Assembly (NCBI RefSeq): GCF_026210795.1
Contig: NC_089435.1
Coordinates: forward strand, 4,650,001 to 4,714,000
Reading direction: 5' to 3'
DNA from: Rhizophagus irregularis
Lineage: Eukaryota; Glomeromycota; Glomeromycetes; Glomerales; Glomeraceae
Length of the DNA: 64,000 nucleotides
In this document: piece after piece, positions 32,822-42,591 of the stretch
How the letters are laid out: each line of letters opens with the position of its first letter
How positions within the stretch are numbered: the stretch's first letter is position 1
The notes under the pieces: generated by a model
Told to the model about the DNA's origin: nothing
What the model saw: the letters and a program-made list of their open reading frames with translations, nothing else
Databases searched by the model: none
Position numbers and translations under genes: made by a program

Positions 32822-33163
32822 ATGGTATTAGTAAATCGTTATGAGAATTGGTTTCTTACATATCGAGTAAAGGTCGACAAGATATGGAAAGTAACTATAA
32901 AAGAAGAAGGGAACAAAACAATTATCCGTTTAAGGATTGAAGAGGGAGAAAACTTCATACTAGTAGATGTACACATTATAATAAGACTAAAAGAGAAAAA
33001 GGTGAAATTAATTATGGAAGATAAAGACAATATGATAATAGAAGAAAGATTAATGGAAAAAGGATTAGGATGGGTACGATCTAAATTGATTATAGGAAAT
33101 GAAAAATATATAAGAAGGATAGAAATACCAAGGATCAAAAATAAATCGAGAGATAAAAATTAA
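32822..33163 (+). CDS. Small ORF between kinase and integrase, 113 residues, unknown
   Basis: ATG to stop, 16 bases after the kinase frame closes. The product is basic and beta-strand-like (WKVTIKEEGNKTIIRLRIEE, ILVDVHIIIRLKEKKVKLIM) with no Cys pairs or recognised motif. Position and composition match the retroelement, so it is probably part of it. It may be a genuine accessory protein or a remnant of a connecting domain before integrase. The minus-strand frame at 32839-33138 is its shadow. Confidence 0.5.
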   Translation: MVLVNRYENWFLTYRVKVDKIWKVTIKEEGNKTIIRLRIEEGENFILVDVHIIIRLKEKKVKLIMEDKDNMIIEERLMEKGLGWVRSKLIIGNEKYIRRIEIPRIKNKSRDKN

Positions 33164-33197
33164 AAAATATATATGGAACAGTTATCACGACGCTTTA

Positions 33198-33268
33198 TTT
33201 TTACAATACCTTAATTTTTACAACACTTCAACCCTTTACAACATTTCAACCTTTTACAACACTTTAGC
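33198..33268 (+). repeat. Iterated TTTACAACACTTCAAC units ahead of the integrase ORF
   Basis: Four imperfect units of about 18 bases (core TTTTACAACACTTCAACC) fill the space before the integrase ATG. Their T/C and CAA content differs sharply from the purine-rich coding strand around them. Possible roles are internal translation start, splicing or a central initiation tract; none is proven. Confidence 0.65.
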
Positions 33269-33289
33269 TTTTAGAATTACAACATAGAC

Positions 33290-34477
33290 ATGGAAGAGGA
33301 AGAATATAATAAGATAGCGAGAAATATCAACAATGAACGGGAATATGAAATTATAGGAGGATTAATTTACAAAATAAAAGATGGGAAAAGACTAAGAGTG
33401 ATAAGAAAATACGAATTTGAAGGATTAATGTACATAGCTCACGATCATGAATTATCAGGACATTTTGGAATAGATGCAACGTATAATAGGATCAAAGATA
33501 AATATTATTGGAAAGGAATGAGAAAAGATGTGGAAGCTTATGTCAAATCATGTAATAATTGTCAGAGAAGAGGGAAACCAATAGGAAAACATGAACTGAA
33601 TGTAATCAAAGTTATAGAACCATTTTATCAAATTGGGATTGATGTAGTGGGACCATTACCAGTAACAAAGAGAAATAATAGATATATAGTTACAGCGATG
33701 GATTATTTTACAAAATGGCCTGAAGCAAAGGCATTGGAAACAGCAGATGCTAAGGAAATTGCAAGATTTATTTATGAAGATATAATATGTAGGCATGGAT
33801 GTCCAAAGAAGATATTGAGTGATAGAGGAAGTCATTTCAATAATAAATTAGTGAAATCATTAATGGAGGAATTTCAGATAAAACATAACTTTTCGACGCC
33901 TTATCATCCAAAAACTAATGGGTTAATAGAAAGATTTAATAAGACATTATGTGAATCATTAGCAAAGCTAAGTAATATCGAAGATTGGGATTTGAAAGTA
34001 CCAGGAGTATTGTTCGCGTATCGAACTAAAAGGAATGATTCAACGAAAATGGAACCAGGATATTTAATATATGGGAGACAAATGAAGACATTATTAGATT
34101 TAGAAGATAAGGAAATTACCATGGCAGAGAGAGTTAATGAGTTGATCGAAGGATTACCAAACATTAGGAATCAAGCTAAAGAAAATGTCAGGAAATCTCA
34201 GGAAAAACAAAAATCGTACCATGATAAAAAGAATAGAATAAAGCAGAAATTACAAATCAAAGATAAAGTACTATATTATGACGTAGCAAAAGAGAAACAA
34301 TGGTCTGAAAAGTTAGAAGAAAAATGGAAAGGACCTTATTATGTACATGAGATAATTTCTAAAGGATCATACAGAATTAAAACTATGGAAGGGAAGATAT
34401 TGAAAACACCAGTAAATGGTGAATTACTGAAAGAATATATTGATAGGACAAATTTTGAAGTAATAGTTCGAATTTGA
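33290..34477 (+). CDS. Ty3/Gypsy integrase, separately encoded
   Basis: An HHCC zinc domain comes first (HDHELSGHFG ... CNNCQRRG), then the catalytic core with Asp118 (IDVVGPLP), Asp178 (LSDRGSHFNN) and Glu214 (TNGLIERFNKTL). The Asp178-Glu214 spacing is 35 residues (DD35E). A basic C-terminal region follows, with WKGPYYVHEI typical of the integrase tail; no chromodomain is evident. It inserts the cDNA into the genome. In most Ty3/Gypsy elements integrase is the end of one Pol frame. Here 484 bases, a small ORF and a repeat leader separate it from the kinase-bearing frame, so it must be translated by another route or after loss of a fusion. Confidence 0.93.
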   Translation: MEEEEYNKIARNINNEREYEIIGGLIYKIKDGKRLRVIRKYEFEGLMYIAHDHELSGHFGIDATYNRIKDKYYWKGMRKDVEAYVKSCNNCQRRGKPIGKHELNVIKVIEPFYQIGIDVVGPLPVTKRNNRYIVTAMDYFTKWPEAKALETADAKEIARFIYEDIICRHGCPKKILSDRGSHFNNKLVKSLMEEFQIKHNFSTPYHPKTNGLIERFNKTLCESLAKLSNIEDWDLKVPGVLFAYRTKRNDSTKMEPGYLIYGRQMKTLLDLEDKEITMAERVNELIEGLPNIRNQAKENVRKSQEKQKSYHDKKNRIKQKLQIKDKVLYYDVAKEKQWSEKLEEKWKGPYYVHEIISKGSYRIKTMEGKILKTPVNGELLKEYIDRTNFEVIVRI

Positions 34478-34492
34478 TGGGACTCAAATTTT

Positions 34493-34507
34493 AGGTGGGG
34501 GGCAAAC
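34493..34507 (+). promoter_or_regulatory. Polypurine tract
   Basis: AGGTGGGGGGCAAAC lies directly before the right LTR, the expected place for the plus-strand primer of reverse transcription. Confidence 0.7.
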
Positions 34508-34884
34508 TGTAGCCATAGATACTGAAGTAATCGCATAATATGGAGGAATAATATGGAATAAAAGATCAAACGATAGAAAGTCACATGATTGGATAAAATT
34601 AACCGGAAAGGATAAACTTTTAGGAGAAGGAATGATCTACATGATGTAATGTTTATTAAATGATTAACGGAGAACCAATAGATCAAGTAGGGAGTTGATC
34701 GATGTGGTTTAGCAACCAGTTTATCAAGTTCAACAATAGGAACAATTAGGAGGAGTAATCATAAGCCACAAATGATAAATCATATAAAAAGGAAGGATAG
34801 CAAATTAAAGGAACAAAAAAATAGGAACATGTAAAATATTGATGAACTGCAGCCGCAGTAGAAGAATAGCTAACGAGACGCAGT

Positions 34885-35190
34885 AGAAAAGATAGCACAG
34901 CCACAAAAGATGGATCTTTACGATATAATATTTGAAAGATTATTTTATTTTAAAGAAAAGATAGCACAGCCACAAAAGATGGATCTTTACGATATAATAT
35001 TTGAAAGATTATTTTATTTTAAAGAAAAGATAGCACAGCCACAAAAGATGGATCTTTACGATATAATATTTGAAAGATTATCTTATTTTAAAGAAAAGAT
35101 AGCACAGCCACAAAAGATGGATCTTTACGATATAATATTTGAAAGATTATTTTATTTTAAAGAAAAGATAGCACAGCCACAAAAGATGGA
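34885..35190 (+). repeat. 69-bp tandem repeat, four units (right LTR)
   Basis: Four units with the same open frame as in the left LTR; the 99-codon frame from 34910 consists almost wholly of them. The third unit has the LSYF variant. Confidence 0.93.
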
Positions 35191-35275
35191 TTATATCTTT
35201 ACGACATAATATTTGAAAGATTATTTTGAAGAAAAGATAGCGTATTAAAATAGTATAACATATTAGAAAAGATAA

Positions 35276-35286
35276 TATATAAATAG
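35276..35286 (+). promoter_or_regulatory. TATA-like box in the right LTR
   Basis: TATATAAATAG, conserved with 23545-23555 in the left LTR. Confidence 0.4.
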
Positions 35287-35890
35287 CATATAAGATAGCG
35301 CATAAAAGGGAACACATAACATAAAATATTAGAAAGAAATAAGAAGTAAGAAAAGAAAGAATAAGAAAGTTGGTTTAAATAGGAGCGGAATGGGAGGTGA
35401 ATTCCACAGTCGTCAGATACGATGTAAAACTTTAAGTAAATTAGTTAGTTGTGAATTTTATGAAGAATAAATAAAATACCTTTTATATGAAAATTAATTG
35501 TTTCGATTGTTTTTGTTACTATTTTCTTATGATGAAAAAGTAATTTTGTTCAATTAACTGTTAGTAAAGCGTAATGTTATTTTAAAGGTAATAGGTTCGC
35601 CCTAAACTTTATTGTAATGTTCGCTTAATTAATTTTAATTGGATAAATTCATGGTGAATTTAATGTCATAGCAAGAATTATGAAATGAATAAAATATAAA
35701 CTTTCGTAAAGAGAACTATCGTAAATTTGAAAGAAGAGAAAGGATGAAATATCGTGGCGAGAGCTATCGCAATTTGAAAGTTAAGTAGTAATAAAACTAA
35801 ACCAAGCAAGAATATTAATGTTTCGTGGAGAACGAATATACGTTAAAGCAGGGAAGCTTGTTTACCGCCGGGTGGCAGACGGGGGTGACA

Positions 35891-36606
35891 ACGTCATTAT
35901 AAATGGAAAATTTATCGTTCCTCTCTTCTTCCTGTCATGATATTTATCAGTTGGATATTTCTCACCTGTTTTCTTTGGTTTCGGCTTCACTTAAGAATTA
36001 TGGATAGTCTTCTTAAACTGACCTTTTTTTGTTCGATTAATAGGTTTATTAACCTATTTCCTTCTTGGCCTGGTTAGATTACTTTTTTTTTTTAATTTTG
36101 TTTGTTTGGGTCATTTGTTTGATTTGTAGTTGTGTAATTATTTAAGGCGTGTGGTATTTCTTAGTTTGCCATCCCCTTCTATATGATCTATAGTTTTATT
36201 TTATAATTCTCCCTTCTTTATTATTTTGCTTTATTTACAACTATTTTATTTTCTTTTTGCTTTTCTTCGTTAAGAATTTTCTGTAGGTAATATTTTTCTG
36301 GTTTTTCTAACCTTTTTGTAGCTTTTGCTTTTATTACCTTTTATTGGTTTTGTTAGTTTCAGTTTCTTTTTATAAGAAACTATTTAGTCACCTCACAGTG
36401 ATTTTATATTAATCTGGAGGATGTAGTGCCTTTATTAATGATTGTTTATAGTTTTTTTTAGAGCTTTAACCTTCGTTTTGTTTTGTACTATGAGATTATT
36501 CTTTATTTCTTTATTTGTTTTTTTTTTTGAATTTATATTTCTTTTTGATTTGTATATTTCTATAAAAATAAATAAAAAACGTCATAAAGACCATTTGCAT
36601 AACAGT
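35891..36606 (+). other. 3' part of insertion B after the Gypsy element
   Basis: It begins with the duplicated ACGT, then coding-like remnants for about 150 bases, then a T-rich untranslated region. It ends GTCATAAAGACCATTTGCATAACAGT, like the 3' ends of insertions A and C. The frames at 36442-36798 are T-rich and cross into insertion C. Confidence 0.6.
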
Positions 36607-36619
36607 AAAAGGATAAAAT
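36607..36619. repeat. 13-base junction sequence, site 3 (last base changed)
   Basis: AAAAGGATAAAAT, a C-to-T variant of the sequence at the other four junctions. Confidence 0.8.
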
Positions 36620-37320
36620 TAAAAACTAAAACAACTCTCTCCCGTTACTCTTATAACAATATTGTTACAAAAGAAATTTTGATATATCCATATATTGTTT
36701 ATACCTATAATTATTTCTTCTCTTTTTTTTCTCTTGCTCAGGCCGATGACCTCTTCCTACGACTTCTCAACCTTGAGTTGGGAAGAAGTTTTTTTTAAAC
36801 TTCACGAGGTTGAGGACCTCTGCGCTAAGTGTATTCTCAAACAAAAAACTTTATTAGCCCATTTCAACTCTCTTTCTGATAGCTCTTCCGCTAAATCATG
36901 TGTTTACTTGGCTTTTGGCCCTCTCCACCAACTAGACGACTCTCTTTTTGAACAAAAATGCCTTCTATACTTACGTTTAGACTTTCTTTCGTTTACTGCA
37001 AATTCAAAAAATGATATCACAATTCTCTCTGCTAACGATCATCCATCATATGATGATTCAGTAAATAATGATCCATCTCCTCTTCCATTAACTGTTTGGA
37101 CTTCTAACCATGAGGCTAATCCTAATGTTATCTTAGATTTATGCATCCCTTCTTTACAACGTACCAATCATTTTTCAGTTGCTATATTTGGCGCACTCCT
37201 AAATTTCTTTGTAAATACTGACGTCTTTTCTATGATTTCCCTGCATCTTTCAAATGTGCACAGAAATTTAAAAAGAATTTATTTTTTACACGTTTGGTCT
37301 TGTCCTCTTCTACAATACGT

Positions 37321-38629
37321 TGTCACCCCCGTCTGCCACCCGGCGGTAAACAAGGTTCCCTGCTTCTGTTATATGTGCTCTCAGCGAAACATTAACATTC
37401 TTGCTTGGTTTAGTTTTATTACTACTTAACTTTCAAATTGCGATAGCTCTCGCCACGATATTTCATCCATTATCTTCTTTCAAAATACGATAGTTCTCTT
37501 TACAAAAGTTTATATTTTATTCATTTCATAATTCTTGTTATGACATTAAATTCACCATGAATTTGTCCAATTAAAATTAATTAAGCGAACATTACAGTAA
37601 AGTTTAGGGCGAACCTATTACCTTTAAAATAACATTACGCTTTACTAACAATTAATTAAACAAAATTACTTTTTCATCATAAGAAAATAGTAACAAAAAC
37701 AATCGAAACAATTAATTTTCATATAAAGGGTATTTTATTTATTCTTCATAAAATTCACAATTAACTAATTTACTTAAAGTTTTACATCGTATCTGACGAC
37801 TGTGGAATTCACCTCCCATCCCGCTCCTATTTAAACCAACTTTCTTATTCTTTCTTTTCCTACTTCTTATTTCTTTCTAATATTTTATATGTTATCTTTT
37901 ATGCGCTATCTTATATGCTATTTTATATGTTATCTTTTCTAATATGTTATACTATTTTAATATGCTATCTTTTCTTTAAAATAATCTTTCGCATATTATG
38001 TCGTAAAGATATAATCCATCTTTTGTGGCTGTGCTATCTTTTCTTTAAAATGAAATAATCTTTCAAATATTATATCGTAAAGATCCATCTTTTGTGGCTG
38101 TGCTATCTTTTCTTTAAAATAAAATAATCTTTCAAATATTATATCGTAAAGATCCATCTTTTGTGGCTGTGCTATCTTTTCTTTAAAATAAAATAATCTT
38201 TCAAATATTATATCATAAAGATCCATCTTTTGTGGCTGTGCTATCTTTTCTACTGCGTCTCGTCAGCTATTCTTCTACTGCGGCTGCAGTTCATCAATAT
38301 TTTACATGTTCCTATTTTTTTTGTTCCTTTAATTCGCTATCCTTCCTTTTTATATGATTTATCATTTGTGGCTTATGATTACTCCTCCTAATTGTTCCTA
38401 TTGTTGAACTTGATAAACTTGTTGCTAAGCCACATCGATCAACTCCCCACTTGATCTATTGGTTCTCCGTTAATCATTTAATAAACATTACATCATGTAG
38501 ATCATTCCTTCTCCTAAAAGTTTATCCTTTCCGGTTAATTTCATCCAATCATGTGACTTTCTATCGTTTGATCTTTTATTCCATATTATTCCTCCATATT
38601 ATACGATTACTTCAGTATCTATGGCTACA
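37321..38629 (-). mobile_element. Solo LTR of the Gypsy family, reversed, 1309 bp
   Basis: Forward it reads TGTCACCCCCGTC...TATGGCTACA, the reverse of the LTRs at 22525 and 34508. ACGT flanks both sides (37317-37320 and 38630-38633). It has three instead of four 69-bp units, accounting for 69 of the 74-base length difference. Solo LTRs arise by recombination between the two LTRs of a full copy. Confidence 0.95.
38017..38254 (-). repeat. 69-bp tandem repeat, three units (solo LTR)
   Basis: Same unit and same open frame on the minus strand (frame 37996-38226) as in the full element. Confidence 0.9.
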
Positions 38630-39179
38630 ACGTACATCAGTTTGACTCTTGTCACGTCCTCTCCGATCTGTTGATTTATTTCAAAAAATTTTTTCTGATT
38701 CTTCTATAATTACTCCTCATATTTCAGTGACGTTTGACACTGCTGATAGTGATATTAGCGCTCTTCCAGGACCGGGAAAACCTATAATGGAGGTCACTGT
38801 AGTACCCGGCACACTAGTAAAATCCATTGAATTTTTTATATATACAATTTTTAATGAAGCCAAAATGTGTGGATTAAACTTATCTGTTTAAGTTTAGAGT
38901 TAAATGCATGATTTATACACTCAATTTAGATTTTTATATATTCTGTGTAACACAAAAAGGTGGTTCGCATAATTAGTAAATTTTTTAAAAAGTGGTTCGC
39001 GTTATTATAAAATTTTTTTCGGAAAATTTAATGATCTCAGTTAATATTGATATTAAAAGAATAATTTATGATTCATTTTATTTTTCAGACATTTCTGTAT
39101 GATTTGTTAGATTTTTAGTTTAATTACTTAAGAAAAATTTTTATTAATTTGGGCAAAACCATCATTTTACTATTGTCCG

Positions 39180-40130
39180 GTGACCTTTATTATAAGTTTT
39201 CCCAGTCCTGCTCTTCCTCCAGTCTCTTCTCTGAATTATATACCTGTAGCTTCCTTACCTCCAGCTTCTGCTTCAGCCCTCTGTTATGATAATGTATAGT
39301 GATCTTCTTACACTTTCACGTTGCATACTGTTCTGAATGGATAGATACAACCTACTCAAAATGTTAGATCTAATCGCTTATATTTTATTCAACGAGGCAA
39401 TTGTTACTTCCTTTTAGATCCTACTTCTGATTTGAATAATTGTTATACAATTCATACCAATTCTCCTCTTCTTTCAACTGTTGATCCGTTTTAATTTATA
39501 TTAGACTGACCTTCACCTAATTTTAAATTTATTTTATCAAAATTTTTAACCTTTTTCTTTTACCGTTAGAATCGTATTTCTTTTCGTACTCAGCACAAAT
39601 ATTTTAATAGGTTACGTCAACTTTTGCTTATACAACGAGTAACTTCTCTTGCTCATTGATCGTCCTCTCATCAAAATAATAGACGAACTCATACTTTTAT
39701 TTAATTTCAATATCAGCAATCTTACTTTTACCTTAGCTTTTATTTTAGTTGCCCACATTGCAAGACTCCAGCTACTTATATTATGTTCCGTTTTTGTCAT
39801 GCTTGTCATATTTATGACAAGAAACTTATCTAAACTCCACCTTTCCCATCTTCTTCTCCTTTCACCTTACCTTGTAAGTGTATATCTGAAAGACAAAATG
39901 ATGGTTTTTATAAAACTGTGACTTTTCAACGCCTAGAAACTTTTTACCACAAATCTTATGCTTTCTATGATGTTCTTAAATACGATAATGGCTTGCTTAC
40001 AACTTGAACTCTTATCACATATTCTGCTCATGAATCCATATCTCATCCTACGAAGAAACAACTTGTCTGTCAACATTGTCATGAAGTTCTCCTCTCGGGC
40101 TGATTCAAATTTTACAGCATGTTGTTCATC
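39180..40130 (+). pseudogene. Degenerate coding remnant with CxxC pairs in insertion C
   Basis: Reading across several stops, one frame gives FPSPALPPVSSLNYIP and, after a frame change, FSCPHCKTPATYIMFRFCHA followed by CHIYDKK, then CKCISERQNDGFYKTVTFQR and QLVCQHCHEVLLS. The repeated Cys pairs suggest zinc binding, common in nucleic-acid-binding proteins of retroelements. I find no reverse transcriptase motif. Short open frames listed on either strand here are fragments or shadows. Confidence 0.4.
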
Positions 40131-41179
40131 CTGATTTCTTAAACTCTTCAATGTGGATGGCTACTAAGGAACGTGCTGTTGTCATTTCACCTTCCTTCTA
40201 CAATTTGACTATATCTACTACTGATTACTCAATTATCCTGAGTATACATAATTTAATCTTCTCGCACCTTGATATTTCCTTCTGTTTGGAAGAACGCTCC
40301 GCTCCCACCACTTCTCTATTGCGTCTGTATCCTCTCGCTTCATAAGTTTTATCTAAAAAGTGGTTTTAAATCCCTCCTCTATAGTTATATGCCACTTTAT
40401 AACTGACAAACCCAATTCTGGTTCCTTTATCAGTTTGAACTGCCCTATTATTATCAATCATAAAGATTTTAAAGCTTTTGGCTTTAATTGTTTCATTGTT
40501 GATATAGTCTGAAGAATACTTTCGAATAGTGCTTCCTTTTATGTACTTTCTTATAATTTCCTTTGGTTAATAATTTTCAAGCACAACACCTCTTCAGTAT
40601 CATGGAAACATCTCTGTAAAGCTATCTAATCTGTTATTATCAGATCAACCTTCTCTTCGACTTTTTTACATCTTTGAAATAGTAATACATGCTTTTCCTT
40701 CAAACTTGGCCGTGTCAAACTTTATGATACTTTATTGTTAATAGATATTTGCGCATCTTGGTTTGATTCACATATTTATCCTGCTCCTTCTGATTTTTAA
40801 ACACCGTGAAAATTACCTGCTAATTTTGTCTATTCTGCATTTTTATTGTGCTAATTGCACTGGCTTCTTATTAATTACTTTTACCCAATTTTCTTCCTTA
40901 TTACCTTTCTTTATGCTTATTTTAAAGCTCCTCTAATTCTCTTCTTTTGTATTTTATGAATATTAATTTTATCATTCATTCATTCTGTATCAGAAATTTA
41001 CATACAGCGCTATGATGATTGATGAATTTATCCTATTGAATTACAAAATTTTACATTTTATGTCAAACAGAATTTACACATAAAACTTTGGTTAAAAATA
41101 AATTTGGCTAACTCTGCTAGTGAACATCACGTAACTCTTTTACCGTTTCCTTTTCTACCATTTCTTCTCATCATCATAA
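40131..41179 (+). other. Decayed middle of insertion C
   Basis: T-rich sequence with frequent stops in all frames, between the Cys-pair remnant and the 3' repeat. Nothing identifiable. Confidence 0.4.
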
Positions 41180-41588
41180 TTCTTCTTTGGCGACAGTTTT
41201 TCAGAATTCCTGGATTTCTTGGATATCCTCTTCTATAATCTGGGGTGAATCTTAGATCTTGCACTTGGATTTTCTACGCCGCTTAACAGTTTAAGCTCTT
41301 AGAGTCTCTTTCTAGTAACAGACTGGATTTTTGGATGTTGGATAGTTGACTCACACTGGCCTTCAGGTAAAGTTAGGATATGCGACTTTGTAATAGTTTA
41401 GTTTTTCTTTCTTTAATTTTATTTTAGTTTAGATTTCTTTACTTGTGTGAGTCGTGAAGCTATTCTTTTTATTTTTTTATTAGTTTATTTTCTTATTTTT
41501 GTAATATTGTTCGATCTTTAAATTTTTGAAGTTAAATATGAATAAAAGATAAAGTCATAAGACTGTTTGCACAGTAAAAGGATAAAAC
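41180..41588 (+). repeat. 3' terminal repeat of insertion C, matching insertion A
   Basis: A direct repeat of 20705-21113 with scattered differences. It ends TAAAGTCATAAGACTGTTTG...CAGT and then AAAAGGATAAAAC at 41576-41588. Confidence 0.85.
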
Positions 41589-42591
41589 CAAGGGCTGATA
41601 ACCTTAGTGCAGTCGTTAAAGTGGTACTTCCTCATATAGCCTAAGTAAAATAAGGTCACAGGTTCAATTCTGCCGATCACAAAAATAAAACGAATTTTAC
41701 TGCAAACGCTACAACTAATAGCGTGAAGGTACAGGGATTAGTGTAATTGGATTGTTTTATGGTGAATTAGTATGTATGGTTAGGCTGCACATTTCAACTA
41801 AGGTTATGGTGTTCTTCTAATGTTCTCTATGAGGCCATTAACATGTACGCAGTCCTGTCCTTGAGGTCACTACTATACCTTAGGGGGACTTCCTGTTCAG
41901 GTAGTCACTCCACGATACCACTTAAGGTCAGTAATAGCTAGATGGTCATCCACTCATCCTAGATGGTAAAGTTGAAATGCAATGTCTTGGTGGTAGTTTG
42001 ACCTTCTGTTAGGTCTTAGACTAACCAAGATATTTGTGCACAGAACAGGTAGCATGATTATAAGGTTCGATTTCCCATTTTTTGAGTCCTGGTTGGTAAT
42101 CCCTGATGATTGATACCCACTATAAGGCGTGATCCTGGACAGATGCCTGCTACTTCCTGTTTGAGTAGTCACTACAAAATATATCACTTGGGGTAAACAA
42201 CTGTACTATTGGTGCTGGATAATCGCAGGTTGTAATGACCTTTGAGTGAGACCTCGTACCTAAAATTGTGGTATGGAAGGGTACTAGATGGTTGATGTTA
42301 CCTGTCAAAAGTCCTCCATTAAAGTAAGTACTCTCCAAAGGTAGTAAAATAAATTGAGTACCAGTATCATGCAATGGGTATAGAATGAGTAGGTAGTGTA
42401 TTCCTAACTTCAGATCAGCTTTAAAAGTGGCACAATGGGGATATCTTCAAAAAGTGGTGCTGTTAACCTGAGAAATTAAGTACTCAGTATAATGTTACTC
42501 ATGAAGATGATAGGATACTAGTCTAAGGATACCTCAAAAAGAGGTAGAGAGAGGCTTGGCCATAAACACTAGTAAAATAAAAGGATAAAAC
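41589..42591 (+). mobile_element. Insertion D: SINE-like element with a tRNA-like head, 1 kb
   Basis: The first 90 bases resemble a tRNA gene: TTAGTGCAGTCGTTAAAGTG fits the D-arm region with a diverged A box, and GGTTCAATTCT matches the RNA polymerase III B box. A long body with repeated GTAGTCACT...ACTT motifs follows. It ends AGTAAAAT plus the 13-base sequence (42579-42591), which also precedes it. About 1 kb is long for a SINE, so other interpretations stay open. Short frames inside are not genes. Confidence 0.55.

Larger units (their letters stand above)
22525..35890 (+). mobile_element. Ty3/Gypsy LTR retrotransposon with extra kinase domain, 13.4 kb
   Basis: Two direct LTRs (TGTAGCC...TGACA) enclose a primer-binding-site candidate, a repeat-rich leader, an upstream zinc-ribbon ORF, gag, protease, RT-RNase H-kinase, a small ORF, an integrase and a purine-rich tract. 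Integrase after RT-RNase H is the Ty3/Gypsy order. ACGT flanks both sides (22521-22524 and 35891-35894). The left LTR is 1635 bp and the right 1383 bp; the difference of 252 equals the 244-bp MITE plus its 8-bp duplication, so the LTRs were equal at insertion. They differ at roughly a dozen other bases, indicating a young copy. It lies within insertion B. Confidence 0.95.
34508..35890 (+). repeat. Right LTR, 1383 bp
   Basis: Nearly identical to the left LTR without its MITE. Differences are scattered single bases, many G/A or C/T (for example CTAACGAG here against CTGACGAG). It holds the 69-bp units, a TATA-like box at 35276-35286 and an AATAAATAAAATACC signal near 35466. Confidence 0.95.
21114..36619 (+). 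mobile_element. Insertion B: non-LTR-like element, split by the Gypsy element
   Basis: It starts TAAAAACTAAACTTTCTCC right after the 13-base sequence, as insertion C also starts. It ends CATTTGCATAACAGT plus the 13-base sequence with one change. One open frame (21334-22200) and a remnant after it are visible. The Ty3/Gypsy element at 22525-35890 interrupts it; the rest resumes at 35891 with a T-rich 3' region. I see no reverse transcriptase in the roughly 2.1 kb that belong to B, so it is either non-autonomous or deleted. Confidence 0.65.
36746..38891 (+). pseudogene. ORF of insertion C, interrupted by the solo LTR
   Basis: From ATG 36746 (MTSSYDFSTLSWEEVFFKL) the frame runs to 37320, where the LTR begins. 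It has Cys residues in DLCAKCILKQK and an acidic middle. After the LTR, coding resumes at about 38650 in another frame (SRPLRSVDLFQKIFSDSS, TFDTADSDISALPGPGKPIM), so a small indel exists besides the LTR. The Ser/Asp-rich style matches the ORF of insertion B, and position suggests the same kind of first ORF. No recognised domain. The ATG lies just after CTTGCTCAG, a possible acceptor. Confidence 0.5.
36620..41588 (+). mobile_element. Insertion C: non-LTR-like element, split by a solo LTR
   Basis: It starts TAAAAACTAAAACAACTCTC, like insertion B, and ends GACTGTTTGCACAGT plus the 13-base sequence. Its last 0.4 kb is the direct repeat of insertion A. Coding remnants with Cys pairs run through about 36746-40120. 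A reversed solo LTR of the Gypsy family sits at 37321-38629. Confidence 0.65.

Noticed and set aside
26827-34164. Many minus-strand ORFs inside the Gypsy coding region
   Set aside because: Ser/Ile/Phe-rich shadows of the purine-rich plus-strand genes; no motifs of their own.
34339-34686. Minus-strand ORF shared by the LTR starts (also at 22362 and 38451)
   Set aside because: The shared MIYWFSVNHLINIT part is the reverse of the LTR start; the rest differs because it runs into unrelated flanking DNA.
34885-35190. 99-codon ORF as a host gene
   Set aside because: It consists of the 69-bp LTR repeat and occurs in every LTR copy; kept as a repeat with a possible coding property.
20705-41588. Treating the 0.4-kb direct repeats as LTRs of one 20-kb element
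   Set aside because: A third related 3' end with the same 13 bases lies at 36607, B and C share a start next to the same 13 bases, and no TG...CA ends or primer site exist there.
41589-41680. Functional tRNA gene
   Set aside because: The A box is weak, the acceptor stem does not pair well, and it heads a 1-kb repeat; better seen as a SINE head.
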